This document shows, piece after piece, positions 8,023 to 16,197 of a DNA stretch of 37,516 bases. The notes beneath the pieces were generated by a model that saw only the letters and a list, made by a program, of their open reading frames with translations, made no database searches and had not been told where the DNA came from. Within the stretch, counting starts at the first letter, position 1, and each line of letters begins with the position of its first letter. The position numbers and the translations under genes were made by a program. Source of the stretch: Planctomycetaceae bacterium (lineage in GTDB: Bacteria > Planctomycetota > Planctomycetia > Pirellulales > UBA1268); assembly GCA_947453375.1 (NCBI GenBank), contig CANGGT010000015.1, positions 1 through 37,516 on the forward strand, in the 5' to 3' direction.

Positions 8023-8042
8023 CACCGCGCGGCGCCGTGTCA
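8020..8042. terminator. Palindrome spanning both convergent stop codons
   Basis: A 23-base near-perfect palindrome with arms TGACAC/GTGTCA and an inner GCGC/GCGC, broken only by one C-C pair and the central base. It begins with the TGA of nfo and ends with the reverse complement of the TGA of the permease. It would form a hairpin in either transcript. No T-run follows on either strand, so termination activity is inferred from position and symmetry. Confidence 0.45.
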
Positions 8043-9338
8043 CCGCGTCGGCTCGTCGGCCGCGCGCCGGGGAAACTCCTCGGGGGGAATGTCTCGACCG
8101 TGCGGGTCGCCTTCGTCCCCTTCGAGATCGGCGGCGATCCGCCCGCGAACCTCTGCCCCGAGATGGTGTTCGATCCATTCCGCCGGTGGGTGGAGGTGAT
8201 CCAGCGGCAGGGCGACATGGCGCCCCAGCCACGCCTCCCAGAGGCGATGGGAGCGGACGATCACCCGCGCTTCCTCGCGACCGATGTCCGTGAGCCCCCC
8301 GGCACGGCCCGGGACGATCCTCCCCCCGAAGACAAGCCGGGCCTGCGCCAACCGATCGAGGAGCGTCCGGGGGGCGAGGGCCGCGGCGTCCCCCTCTTCC
8401 GCGCGCCACAAGCTCGCGAGCCGGTCTTCACAGGCCACGCGCCAGCGGAGTGACTCCCGGCTCACCACCCGCGCCACGACCCCGTCCCCCGGCGCCAACA
8501 GCGCTGCCAGGAGATACTCAATCCCGAGGACGACGGCGATCATCCCGGCGGCGTTGGTGTTGAAGTGCCAGGCGGCGAGATACCCGACGATGCTCCCGGC
8601 GATGCCGAGGGCCACCGCGACGACGAGCATGAGGTGGAAGCGGCGGACGAGCAGCTCGGCCGCGGCCGCTGGCACGGCGAGCATCGCCACGACGAGGATC
8701 GCGCCGACCGCCTCGAAGCTCGCCACCGTCGCCAGACTCGTGGCAACGAGGAGGCCGGCGGAGACGATCCCGACCGGGAGCCCCGCGGCGCGGGCCGCCG
8801 CCGGATCGAAGGCGGTGAAGACGAGTTCCTTCCAGCAGAGGGCCGCCGCGACGACGAGGACGGCTAGGACGGTCGCCGCCGCCAGGAGCGCCCGCGGCAC
8901 CTCGAGCCCGAAGATCGGCACCGTGTCGAAGGGGACGAGCTCGAGGATCCCGTAGAGGACGCACCCCGGATCGATGTCGACCTGCGATGCCAGGGCCGAG
9001 ACGAGCACCACGCCGATCGCGAACAGGGTCGTGAAGGCGACGCCTGCGCCGGCATCCTCGGCGAGCCCGGCATGGGTGCCGAGGAGGTTCGTGAGCCACA
9101 CCGTGACCAGCGCCGCGACAACGGCCCCGAGAAACACTCCCGCCCCGCCCGGACGGCCTCCGGCGAGCACGGCCAGGACGATGCCGGGGAGCACCGCATG
9201 GCTGATCGCGTCGCCGAGCAGGCTCAACCGCCGGACGACGAGGAACGAACCGACCAGCGCGCAGGCCGCCGACACGGTGGCGGCCGTGGCGATCGCCCAG
9301 AAGTGCATCCAGACGTGGGTGGTGTCGATCTCGATCAT
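8040..9338 (-). CDS. Metal ABC transporter permease fused to a DtxR/MntR-like sensor domain
   Basis: A 432-aa fusion. Residues 10-285 are an ABC-3 (ZnuB/MntB/TroC-type) permease with 8-9 helices and the RRLSLLGDAISHAVLPG signature (36-52). Residues 295-425 are cytoplasmic and resemble DtxR/MntR repressors: a winged-helix-like part (about 305-352, ending GGLTDIGREEA) and the dimerisation/metal domain with SHRLWE (H364), AEWIEHHL (E387, E390, H391) and DPHGRDIP. These match MntR ligands H77, E99, E102 and H103, so the metal site looks intact. The helix-turn-helix is poorly conserved and may not bind DNA. The likely role is import of Mn or Fe with internal feedback. It is the last gene of the operon, 13 bases after the second permease. 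Confidence 0.88.
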   Translation of the reverse strand: MIEIDTTHVWMHFWAIATAATVSAACALVGSFLVVRRLSLLGDAISHAVLPGIVLAVLAGGRPGGAGVFLGAVVAALVTVWLTNLLGTHAGLAEDAGAGVAFTTLFAIGVVLVSALASQVDIDPGCVLYGILELVPFDTVPIFGLEVPRALLAAATVLAVLVVAAALCWKELVFTAFDPAAARAAGLPVGIVSAGLLVATSLATVASFEAVGAILVVAMLAVPAAAAELLVRRFHLMLVVAVALGIAGSIVGYLAAWHFNTNAAGMIAVVLGIEYLLAALLAPGDGVVARVVSRESLRWRVACEDRLASLWRAEEGDAAALAPRTLLDRLAQARLVFGGRIVPGRAGGLTDIGREEARVIVRSHRLWEAWLGRHVALPLDHLHPPAEWIEHHLGAEVRGRIAADLEGDEGDPHGRDIPPEEFPRRAADEPTR

Positions 9339-9351
9339 CGGCCTGCCTCGT

Positions 9352-10653
9352 TCACGACATGCCCCCTGAGACCGGGCCTGAGGCGCTGCGGGCCGCCGCT
9401 GCCGATTCGCGGATCGCCTTCATCCGCGCCGCGCCCAGGATCGCCTCCGGCGAGGGGACATCGATCGTGAGATGCCCGCGGGCATCCTCCCGCGCGGCCT
9501 CGAGCACCTCCGTCCAGGCCGCCAGCCGCCGCGACCGCTCGGCTGCCAGTTCCCGCCCCCACACCGCAAGGCGCCAGGCATGGGTGCCGGCGCGCGTCAC
9601 CACCGGCTCGATCGCCGCCGTGCGGGCGAGCCGCTTGAAAGCTCTCTCGGCCGCAACGCCCGGCGCCTTGGCGAGGAGCTGCTCCCGGGTGAAGGGCCCT
9701 TCCCCCTCGAGGCGGAGGGCCACCTCGAGGAGCCGTCCCTCGGCCCACGCTGCCACCGTTCGCCGGGACCGCAGCCAGCGGGCAAGCCCGCCGCGCCGCG
9801 GGGCGAGAAGGAGCGAGATCGCAAGCAGGAGGGAGGCGGCGATCACGACCAGCGGCCCGGTCGGCATCCGTGGCACGGCGCTGCTGACGGCCACGCCGGA
9901 GAGCGCCGCGACGAGGCCGAACAGGCCGGCCAGCGGGAGCATCACCCCGACGCGGTCGGTCCATTGCCGCGCCGTCACCGGTGGGATCACGACCAGCGCC
10001 GTGACGAGCACCGCCCCGGCCGCCGGCAAGCCGACGACGACCATCACCGCCACGAGAACCACCAGCGCGTAATCGATGAGCGTCACCGGCCAACCGCTGG
10101 CCGCGGCGAACAACGGATCGAAGGCCACGAGGGTCGATTCCTTGAGGAACAGCGTCACGAGGGCGACGGCGAGGAGCGACAGGGCACCGAGGATCATGGC
10201 GTCGGCGGCCGTCAGTCCGGCCGTGTGGCCGAGGAGGAATTGCTCGAGCCCGGCACTTCCGGGGATCCCGCGGGCGGAGATCCCCGAGAGGAGCGTGATT
10301 CCGGCGCCGAACGACACCCCGAGGACGATCGCCGTGGCGGCATCCTCGCGCGTCCGTGTCCAGCGGCCGATGAGCACCAGGCCCGCAAGCGCCGCGATCG
10401 CCGTCGACAGCGCCCCGCCGAGGAGGAGCGGCAAGTCGCGCCGCCCGCCGCCGAGGAGGAAGGCAAGACCGACTCCGAGAAGCGTCGCGTGGGCCGCCGC
10501 GTCGCCGGCCAGCGCGCGGCGTCGGAGGACGGCGAAACAACCGACCACGCCGGCGGCGAATCCGACCGACGCCACCCCGGCGGCGACGACGAGGGTGTTG
10601 TAGGGGGGGATCCAGCCGGTGGGGAACGGGAGATCGGCAGCGGCGAGGATCAC
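9352..10653 (-). CDS. Metal ABC transporter permease with cytoplasmic winged-helix-like extension
   Basis: A 433-aa ABC-3-type permease. Residues 18-285 hold 8-9 helices with [20 protein letters not shown] (44-63), equivalent to the cytoplasmic-loop motif of the MntB/ZnuB family, and [20 protein letters not shown] (209-228), the typical late-helix motif. Residues 290-433 are a charged, helical cytoplasmic tail whose first part ([20 protein letters not shown], then [11 protein letters not shown]) looks like a winged helix; the metal ligands seen in the partner permease are absent. The GTG start overlaps the ATPase stop (GTGA), so translation is coupled. A much longer open frame upstream is the shadow of the ATPase. 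It probably forms a heterodimeric channel with the next gene product. Confidence 0.87.
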   Translation of the reverse strand: MILAAADLPFPTGWIPPYNTLVVAAGVASVGFAAGVVGCFAVLRRRALAGDAAAHATLLGVGLAFLLGGGRRDLPLLLGGALSTAIAALAGLVLIGRWTRTREDAATAIVLGVSFGAGITLLSGISARGIPGSAGLEQFLLGHTAGLTAADAMILGALSLLAVALVTLFLKESTLVAFDPLFAAASGWPVTLIDYALVVLVAVMVVVGLPAAGAVLVTALVVIPPVTARQWTDRVGVMLPLAGLFGLVAALSGVAVSSAVPRMPTGPLVVIAASLLLAISLLLAPRRGGLARWLRSRRTVAAWAEGRLLEVALRLEGEGPFTREQLLAKAPGVAAERAFKRLARTAAIEPVVTRAGTHAWRLAVWGRELAAERSRRLAAWTEVLEAAREDARGHLTIDVPSPEAILGAARMKAIRESAAAARSASGPVSGGMS

Positions 10654-11429
10654 GACGTCCGCCCCCCTTCGGCGACGGCCCGCCCGATCTCGTCGAGGAC
10701 ATCGAGCCGGCCGGCGTACGTCCTCCGGAGATTCTCCGGCGTCAGCACCTCGGCCACCGGCCCGGTGGCGACGAGGCGCATGTCGATGAGGGCAACCGCG
10801 TCGAACCACTCGGCGACGCTGCGGAGATCGTGGTGGACGATGACGACCAGCCGCCCCTCGGCGCGGAGGTCGGAGAGGACCCGGAAGATCCGCTCCTGTG
10901 ACCGGGCATCGACCCCCGCCATCGGTTCGTCGAGAAAATAGACATCGGCCTGTTGGGCGAGCGCTCTGGCCAGGAAGACGCGCTGCTGCTGCCCCCCCGA
11001 CAGCCGGCCGATCTGCCGCTCGGCCACGTCGGCGAGGCCGACGCGATCGAGGCATTCAGCCGCCAGTGCCCGCTCGCGCGGGCCGGGCCGCCGCAGCCAA
11101 CCGAGCCGGGCGTAGGTCCCCATGAGGACGACGTCGGTGACACTCACCGGGAAGTCCCAGTCGACCGATTCCCGCTGAGGCACGTAGCCGACCCGGGCTC
11201 GCACCTGTTCGAGCGGGGCGCCGAGGATCCGCACTTCGCCGCCAGCCAGGGGCACAAGTCCCAGCGCCGCTTTGAGGAGCGTGCTCTTCCCGGCGCCGTT
11301 GGGGCCGACGATCCCGAACAGGCAAGCCCCAGGCACAGTGAGGTCGACATTCCAAAGCACGGGCCTGCGGCCATAGGCCACCGTGACGTCATGGAACTCG
11401 AGGCCGGCGGAGGTGGTCGACATCGTCAT
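10650..11429 (-). CDS. Metal ABC transporter ATP-binding protein
   Basis: A 259-aa ATPase of the Mn/Zn/Fe type (MntB/ZnuC/TroB group). It shows Walker [10 protein letters not shown] (42-50), a Q-loop in [20 protein letters not shown] (a tract characteristic of metal-type ABC-ATPases), signature LSGGQQQR, Walker [13 protein letters not shown] and the H-loop VIVHHDL. It powers uptake with the two permeases encoded immediately downstream. The ATG pair at 11429 and 11423 lies just after the binding-protein stop (11443); the frame is open further upstream into that gene but with no family similarity. No clear Shine-Dalgarno is seen, so translation may depend on reinitiation from the upstream gene. 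Confidence 0.92.
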   Translation of the reverse strand: MTMSTTSAGLEFHDVTVAYGRRPVLWNVDLTVPGACLFGIVGPNGAGKSTLLKAALGLVPLAGGEVRILGAPLEQVRARVGYVPQRESVDWDFPVSVTDVVLMGTYARLGWLRRPGPRERALAAECLDRVGLADVAERQIGRLSGGQQQRVFLARALAQQADVYFLDEPMAGVDARSQERIFRVLSDLRAEGRLVVIVHHDLRSVAEWFDAVALIDMRLVATGPVAEVLTPENLRRTYAGRLDVLDEIGRAVAEGGRTS

Positions 11430-11442
11430 TCCGATCGCACGC

Positions 11443-12402
11443 TCATTTCGATCCCGACGGGGCAGGCTGAGGCTTGGCGAGAGCTGCCACCATGGTCGCC
11501 ACATTCGCCCGCAGGGCTTCTTCGAGTGTCCCCGCCCCGCTCCCTGGCTTGTCGAGAGAGTCGGAATAGAGGCGCCCGCCGAGCCCGACGGTGTGCCCCC
11601 GGGCCCGGGCCCCCTCGCGAAGGGCCGTGACGTTGCGATCGGAGACGCTCGTCTCCACGAACACTGCCGGAAGCCGCCGCGTGACGACGAGCTCGACGAG
11701 CCGATTGATGTCGCCGAGGCCGGCCTCCGCCTCGGTACTCGTCCCCTGGATGCCGACGACTTCGATCCCGTAGGCCCGACCGAAATAGCGGAAGGCGTCG
11801 TGGGCCGTCACCATCACCCGACGCTCCAACGGGATTTCGGCAAGCGTCTCACGGATCTCATCGTCGAGGGCGAGGAGTTTCTCGGCGTAAACCCGCCCCG
11901 ACTCGCGGTAGGCCTCGGCGTGGGGTGGATCGAGCTTCGCCAATCGCTCCGCGACGGCCGGCACCCCACGGCTCCAAAGCGCCGCATCGAACCAAACGTG
12001 CGGATCGTGCATCCCGGCTCCCGCATCGAGGAGGCGGTCGGCGGGAAGCGAGTCCCCCACGGCGATCACCGGCACGCGGCGCGAGAGGCGTTCGAGGAGA
12101 TCGGCGAGTTTCCCCTCGAGATGGAGACCCGAGGCGACGACGAGATCGGCTCGGGCGAGCCGGTCGGCATCGCGCGGGGTGGCCTTGTAGCTGTGCGGAT
12201 CGATCCCCGGAGCCATCAGGCAGTCGAGACCGACCCGATCGCCGGCGATCTGCCGGACGAGATCAGCCACCACCGTCGTTGTTGCCACGACTTGGAGGCG
12301 ACGATCGGCGGCGTTGCAGCGGCCGTCCCCCAGCGGGAGAACGAGCGTGAGGAGCCCGAACACGAGCGTCACGACGTTCGAGAACCGCGACGGAATGCTC
12401 AT
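11443..12402 (-). CDS. Metal-binding protein of ABC transporter (TroA/MntA type)
   Basis: A 319-aa periplasmic cluster A-I solute-binding protein. A hydrophobic signal (about residues 8-30) is followed by [15 protein letters not shown] (38-52), typical of the family. Predicted ligands are H70 ([10 protein letters not shown]), H135 (MHDPHVWF), H201 ([10 protein letters not shown]) and D281 (YSDSLDKPG), the three-His-one-Asp set of Treponema TroA. There is no His-rich loop like that of ZnuA. This favours Mn or Fe (possibly Zn) over a dedicated Zn scavenger. The start is supported by GAGAG eight bases upstream; the earlier in-frame ATG would include the promoter. It is the first gene of the operon and probably lipid- or signal-anchored; no lipobox is clear. 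Confidence 0.92.
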   Translation of the reverse strand: MSIPSRFSNVVTLVFGLLTLVLPLGDGRCNAADRRLQVVATTTVVADLVRQIAGDRVGLDCLMAPGIDPHSYKATPRDADRLARADLVVASGLHLEGKLADLLERLSRRVPVIAVGDSLPADRLLDAGAGMHDPHVWFDAALWSRGVPAVAERLAKLDPPHAEAYRESGRVYAEKLLALDDEIRETLAEIPLERRVMVTAHDAFRYFGRAYGIEVVGIQGTSTEAEAGLGDINRLVELVVTRRLPAVFVETSVSDRNVTALREGARARGHTVGLGGRLYSDSLDKPGSGAGTLEEALRANVATMVAALAKPQPAPSGSK

Positions 12403-12410
12403 TTTTGATC

Positions 12411-12432
12411 TCTCAAAAAACAATCTTTGAGA
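12411..12432. promoter_or_regulatory. Candidate operator upstream of the metal-uptake operon
   Basis: Perfect inverted repeat TCTCAAA ... TTTGAGA with an 8-base spacer, in a markedly AT-rich island of an otherwise GC-rich region. It lies between the predicted -10 and the ATG of the binding-protein gene and covers the ribosome-binding site. That is where a metal-dependent repressor (MntR, DtxR, Fur or Zur family) would block transcription. The bases do not match a published consensus that I can recall, so the regulator is unknown. Confidence 0.5.
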
Positions 12433-12451
12433 ACCCAAAATCTCTTTCAGC

Positions 12452-12481
12452 AGTCTACCGTCCCTCGGGGCGCCCGACCAA
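12452..12481 (-). promoter_or_regulatory. Possible promoter of the metal-uptake operon
   Basis: TAGACT (-10) with TTGGTC (-35) at an 18-base gap on the minus strand. The predicted transcript start is about 40 bases before the ATG, placing the palindrome in the 5' untranslated region. The -35 is a poor match. Confidence 0.4.
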
Positions 12482-12574
12482 ACCATCGAGCCATCACGGC
12501 CGATTTTGCCCCTCTCCCCGCTCCTCTCGGCCCTCGGCGGCATCGCCGGAACGACGATGCTTGCGACCGGCGCG

Positions 12575-12603
12575 TTGACCACCCTCGCGGAGCGACCTAT
12601 CGT
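12575..12603 (+). promoter_or_regulatory. Sigma70-like promoter of the acetyltransferase gene
   Basis: TTGACC (-35), 17-base spacer, TATCGT (-10). The expected start of transcription is about 20 bases before the ATG at 12629, leaving just enough room for the GGGGAG ribosome site. This fixes the start of the gene and excludes the upstream in-frame ATG. Confidence 0.6.
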
Positions 12604-12628
12604 CTGGGAAGGACGGGGAGAAAAGCGG

Positions 12629-13294
12629 ATGGACTCGGCTTACTTCAAACGATTCCGGATGGATCTGGCCCTCGAGGTCGGAGGTTCCCATACCGCGCGG
12701 CCGCCAGCCCCCGATGTTTCGGCCGCAGCGGCCGACCGCCTCCCGCCCGGCTACCGACTCGTTCCCTGGCACGAAGGGCTCATCGACGCCCACGCCCGGA
12801 CGAAGTTCCGCTCGTTTCGCAGCGAGATCGACGCCGTTGTTTTCCCCTGCCTGGGCGACCTCGAAGGCTGCCGACGGCTGATGCGGGAGATCCGCGGCAA
12901 AGGGGGGTTTCTTCCCGGCGCGACCTGGCTGATTGCCCGCTCTCGTCCCACGGCCCCCGGGCTCGGGCCCGATGCTCAAGGCTCGCGGCCGGCCGAAGTG
13001 GACTGGTGTGGGACGATTCAAGGGGTGATTGACGCAACCGGCGCCGGGTCGATCCAAAATATCGGCGTCGTCCCCGGCCACCGTGGCCTCGGCCTGGGAT
13101 CGGTCCTGATCGCGGCGGCGCTCCGCGGATTTACCGAGCAGAACCTTCCCCGGGCGACCCTCGAAGTCACGGCCGACAACGTCCGGGCCGTCAGCCTCTA
13201 CCAGCGTCTCGGCTTCCGCCGTGCCAAAACAATCTACAAGGTCGTCGACGGCACCTCCTGGCAATTCCGGGAGCGGGAACCGGCCCTCCTTTGA
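12629..13294 (+). CDS. GNAT-family N-acetyltransferase, 221 aa
   Basis: The C-terminal half is a GNAT domain: IQNIGVVPGHRGLGLGSVL (142-160) holds the acetyl-CoA pyrophosphate loop (R-G-L-G-L-G), and NVRAVSLYQRLGF (184-196) is the usual C-terminal motif B. The N-terminal half (about 1-130) begins MDSAYFKRFRMDLAL, an N-terminal tract I have seen in planctomycete GNAT proteins, then a variable region. The family transfers an acetyl group to an amine of a small molecule or protein; the substrate is unknown. A GGGGAG site eight bases before the ATG and a promoter just upstream support the start. It is divergent from the metal operon, separated by the operator region, but I see no sign that it shares its regulation. 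Confidence 0.85.
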   Translation: MDSAYFKRFRMDLALEVGGSHTARPPAPDVSAAAADRLPPGYRLVPWHEGLIDAHARTKFRSFRSEIDAVVFPCLGDLEGCRRLMREIRGKGGFLPGATWLIARSRPTAPGLGPDAQGSRPAEVDWCGTIQGVIDATGAGSIQNIGVVPGHRGLGLGSVLIAAALRGFTEQNLPRATLEVTADNVRAVSLYQRLGFRRAKTIYKVVDGTSWQFREREPALL

Positions 13295-13301
13295 CGTTGC
13301 C

Positions 13302-13322
13302 GGAGCGGATGCCGGCCGCTCC
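13302..13322 (+). terminator. Stop-proximal hairpin after the acetyltransferase
   Basis: GGAGCGG/CCGCTCC, a perfect 7-bp stem with a 7-base loop, starting 8 bases after the stop codon. There is no T-run. It may limit read-through into the M16 pair or protect the 3' end. Confidence 0.4.
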
Positions 13323-13533
13323 AGCCGCCCTGGCCGCCTCGTTTGCGGCACATTTTTCGCATGCTGCTATTCTTGGGGTGCGATCGGTCGGCCTGGCATC
13401 GCGCCGGGCTGCTGGTGGGGAAATGGCCAGGGGGCGGATTGGCCGGGACGGTTGGCCCCCCCGACATGTCCCTTCCCGTCCACTTCCCCCCGTGTCGCTT
13501 CTGCTCCCCATCGCCGCCAACCTGCCCGAGCCT

Positions 13534-14781
13534 GTGAAACAAACCCTCCATTCGACCACGCTCGACAACGGCATCGTTCTCCTGGGAGAAGACCTCCCCG
13601 GCCTCGAGTCGGTGGCCGTGGCCTTCCACACCCCCGCCGGCGCTGTTCATGACGGCCCCGGCCGCTGCGGACTGGCGACGCTTTCCGGGGAGATGATGCT
13701 CCGCGGAGCCGGCGACCGCACGAGCCGCGACATCGTCGAGGTTCTCGAAGGCTCGGGCATCCAGTGGGCGCAGTCGGTGTCGACGAGCCACGCGAGCTTC
13801 GCCGGGGCGATGGTCGCCCGGCAACTCCCCACCGCCCTGCCGATCTACGCCGACATCCTCCGCCGTCCCCGCCTCCCCGACGACGAACTCGAAAACGCGC
13901 GGCAGATGGTGCTCCAGAACCTCGCCGGCACCGAGGACGATCCAGCCCACCGGGCCATGTCGGCGCTCCGCCAACTCCACTATCCGCACCCCCTCGGCAT
14001 GCCTTCCGAGGGGATCAGCGCCGATGTGGAGGCGATCGGGATCGACGACGTGCGGTCGTTCGTCCGGGGCCATGTCGTGCCGAGCGGGATGATCATCGCC
14101 ATCGCCGGACGGATCGACTGGGACGACTTCGTCACCCGCGTCGAGCGGCTGTTCGGCGACTGGAGCACCGACGACACCTCGGCAGTGGCGATCGGGAATC
14201 GTGGCGAACGGATCCGCCATGTGCCTCACGATTCCCAGCAGACGCACATTGCCCTTGCCTGGTCGGTGCCCCCCTACCGGCACGACGAATCCTACGAGGC
14301 CTCGGCGGCGCTGTCGGTGCTCGGCGGGGGGTCGAGCTCGCGGCTGTTCTCGGAGGTCCGCGAGCGGCGCGGCCTGTGCTACAGCGTGTCGGCCGGCTAT
14401 CACACGCTCCGCGACTACGCCTCCGCCATCTGCTACTCAGGCACCTCGGCGGCGCGGGCCCAGGAAACCCTCGACGTCATGCTCGCCGAGATCGACCGGC
14501 TCCCCGGCACCATCGAGGAGGCGGAACTCGACCGGGTGAAGTCGCGGGCAAAGAGCGCGCTGGTCATGCAGCAGGAGTCGAGCGCGGCGCGGGCGGCCTG
14601 GATCGCCCGGCAGTGGTACCACCTCGGGACGGTGCGGAGCCTGGCCGAGGAGCTCGCCCGCTACGACCGGCTCAACGTGGCGTCGGTGGAGGGCTGGCTG
14701 GCGGCGAACCGTCCCGCCGGACTGACGGTCGTATCGCTGGGCAAGGAACCGCTGGAGGTGCCACGTGAAGTTTCTCCATGA
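13534..14781 (+). CDS. M16 peptidase-like subunit without the zinc site
   Basis: A protein of about 415 aa with the M16B fold: opening LDNGIVLLGEDLPG (10-23) and a middle glycine/serine-rich VLGGGSSSRLFSEVRERRGL tract. Where active members have HxxEH this one reads GLATLSGEMMLRG (46-58), so both zinc His residues and the catalytic Glu position are missing. Such non-catalytic subunits pair with an active partner (as in mitochondrial processing peptidase and bacterial M16B heterodimers), and the next gene is that partner. The two reading frames overlap by 17 bases. The start is uncertain: GTG 13534 fits the family N-terminus; GTG 13492 in the same frame adds 14 residues. The open frame continues further upstream without similarity. 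The gap 13295-13533 shows only a poor promoter match. Confidence 0.85.
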   Translation: MKQTLHSTTLDNGIVLLGEDLPGLESVAVAFHTPAGAVHDGPGRCGLATLSGEMMLRGAGDRTSRDIVEVLEGSGIQWAQSVSTSHASFAGAMVARQLPTALPIYADILRRPRLPDDELENARQMVLQNLAGTEDDPAHRAMSALRQLHYPHPLGMPSEGISADVEAIGIDDVRSFVRGHVVPSGMIIAIAGRIDWDDFVTRVERLFGDWSTDDTSAVAIGNRGERIRHVPHDSQQTHIALAWSVPPYRHDESYEASAALSVLGGGSSSRLFSEVRERRGLCYSVSAGYHTLRDYASAICYSGTSAARAQETLDVMLAEIDRLPGTIEEAELDRVKSRAKSALVMQQESSAARAAWIARQWYHLGTVRSLAEELARYDRLNVASVEGWLAANRPAGLTVVSLGKEPLEVPREVSP

Positions 14782-16036
14782 ACGACTTCCCAACGGGCTC
14801 GACGTGATCGCGGAAGTGACCGACACGGCCCTCTCCACGAGCATCGGCTTCTTCGTGAAGACCGGCGCCCGCGACGAGACCGACGCCGAGTGGGGGGTGA
14901 GCCACTTCCTCGAGCACATGGTGTTCAAGGGGACGAGCGACCTCTCCGCCGACGAGATCAACCGGCGCTTCGATTGGATGGGCGCCAGCGCCAACGCGTT
15001 CACCAGCGAAGAAGACACCGCCTACCACGCCGCCGTCCTCCCCGAGCAACAGATCGAGGCGACGGCACTGCTGGCGCGGATGATGCGCCCCGCGCTCCGT
15101 GAGGAAGACTTCGACACCGAGAAGCTCGTCATCCTGGAAGAGATCCGGATGTACGACGATCAACCTCCGTTCGGCGCCGACGACCGCTGCCGTGCAACCT
15201 TCTTCGGACATCATCCGCTGGCGCGGAGTGTGCTCGGGACCGTCGAATCGATCGAGCGGATGCCGGTCGAGACGATGCGCGACTACCACCGCCGCCGCTA
15301 CTCGCCGGGCAACATCGTGCTCTGTGCCACCGGCGCCGTCGACTTCGAGGCGCTCGTCGAATCGGCCCGACAGTGGTGTGGCGACTGGGAGCCGCTGGCG
15401 ATCCCCCCCCGTCGCGCCCCGCTCGACCTCCGCGCTTCGCGCGGGCCGACGCTCGAGCTCCTCACCCGTCCCACCTCGACGCTCGAGTATGCCGTGCGGA
15501 TGTCCCCCGGCCCGGCCGGCAACGACGACGACCGCTTCGCCGCCAAGCTCCTCGCGGCGATTCTCGGCGACACTTCCGGCAGCCGGCTCTACTGGGCGAT
15601 GGTCGATACCGGCCGGGCCGAGCAGGCCTCCTGCCACCATCAGGATTTCCTCGACGCCGGGATGTTCGCCACCCAGCTCTCCTGCGATCCGGAAGACGCC
15701 GAGGAGCTCCTCGGGATGATCGACGAGGTCTATCGGGGGGCGGCCGAGAAGGGGCTCGACCGGCGGGAGTTCGAGCAAAACCGCAACAAGCTTGCCGGCC
15801 GGTGGGTGCTCCTCGGCGAACGCCCGCGCCGCCGCCTCTTCGACGTGGGACCGGAGTGGGCCCACTCCGGCGACTACCGCTCCGTGGCCGATGATCTGCG
15901 AACCATCGAGAATCTCAGCCTCGAGGACGTCCACCGGGTGCTGGCCCGCTGGCCCCTCCACGGGACCGGCTCGACGGTGCTTGCCGGCCCGTTGCCGCTC
16001 GATCCTTCACTGGAGACCGCTTCCGAGGCACAATAG
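14765..16036 (+). CDS. M16 zinc peptidase, catalytic subunit
   Basis: A 423-aa pitrilysin/insulinase-family protease. The inverted zinc motif HFLEH is at residues 47-51 within VSHFLEHMVFKGT, with the third ligand in VILEEIRMYDDQP (E125 or E126). The C-terminal inactive repeat begins around residue 225 and includes ILGDTSGSRLYWAMVDTG. No signal peptide is seen, so it is probably cytoplasmic and degrades or processes short peptides in a chamber formed with the upstream subunit. The start is GTG, with GGAGG six bases before it, inside the end of the upstream gene, giving coupled translation and a 1:1 supply of the two chains. Confidence 0.92.
   Translation: MKFLHERLPNGLDVIAEVTDTALSTSIGFFVKTGARDETDAEWGVSHFLEHMVFKGTSDLSADEINRRFDWMGASANAFTSEEDTAYHAAVLPEQQIEATALLARMMRPALREEDFDTEKLVILEEIRMYDDQPPFGADDRCRATFFGHHPLARSVLGTVESIERMPVETMRDYHRRRYSPGNIVLCATGAVDFEALVESARQWCGDWEPLAIPPRRAPLDLRASRGPTLELLTRPTSTLEYAVRMSPGPAGNDDDRFAAKLLAAILGDTSGSRLYWAMVDTGRAEQASCHHQDFLDAGMFATQLSCDPEDAEELLGMIDEVYRGAAEKGLDRREFEQNRNKLAGRWVLLGERPRRRLFDVGPEWAHSGDYRSVADDLRTIENLSLEDVHRVLARWPLHGTGSTVLAGPLPLDPSLETASEAQ
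16006..16034 (+). promoter_or_regulatory. Possible promoter of the ABC-2 permease gene
   Basis: TTCACT (-35), exactly 17 bases, CACAAT (-10), at the end of the M16 gene. The leader would be about 155 bases long and contains a small GCGCC-CCGA-GGCGC hairpin (16062-16075). Both hexamers are moderate matches only. Confidence 0.3.
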
Positions 16037-16197
16037 TCGCCGCCGGAAAAGCCCCGGATCGGCGCCCCGAGGCGCTGGCCGTGGAACCGACCGGACCCGG
16101 CGTCCGTACAACCTCCGCCCGAGGCCTCCCGGGCCGTCCACCCCTCATCGCTTCTCATTCCTTCTCGTCCCCGTCCCCTCTTCTGCTGCCACCTCCC

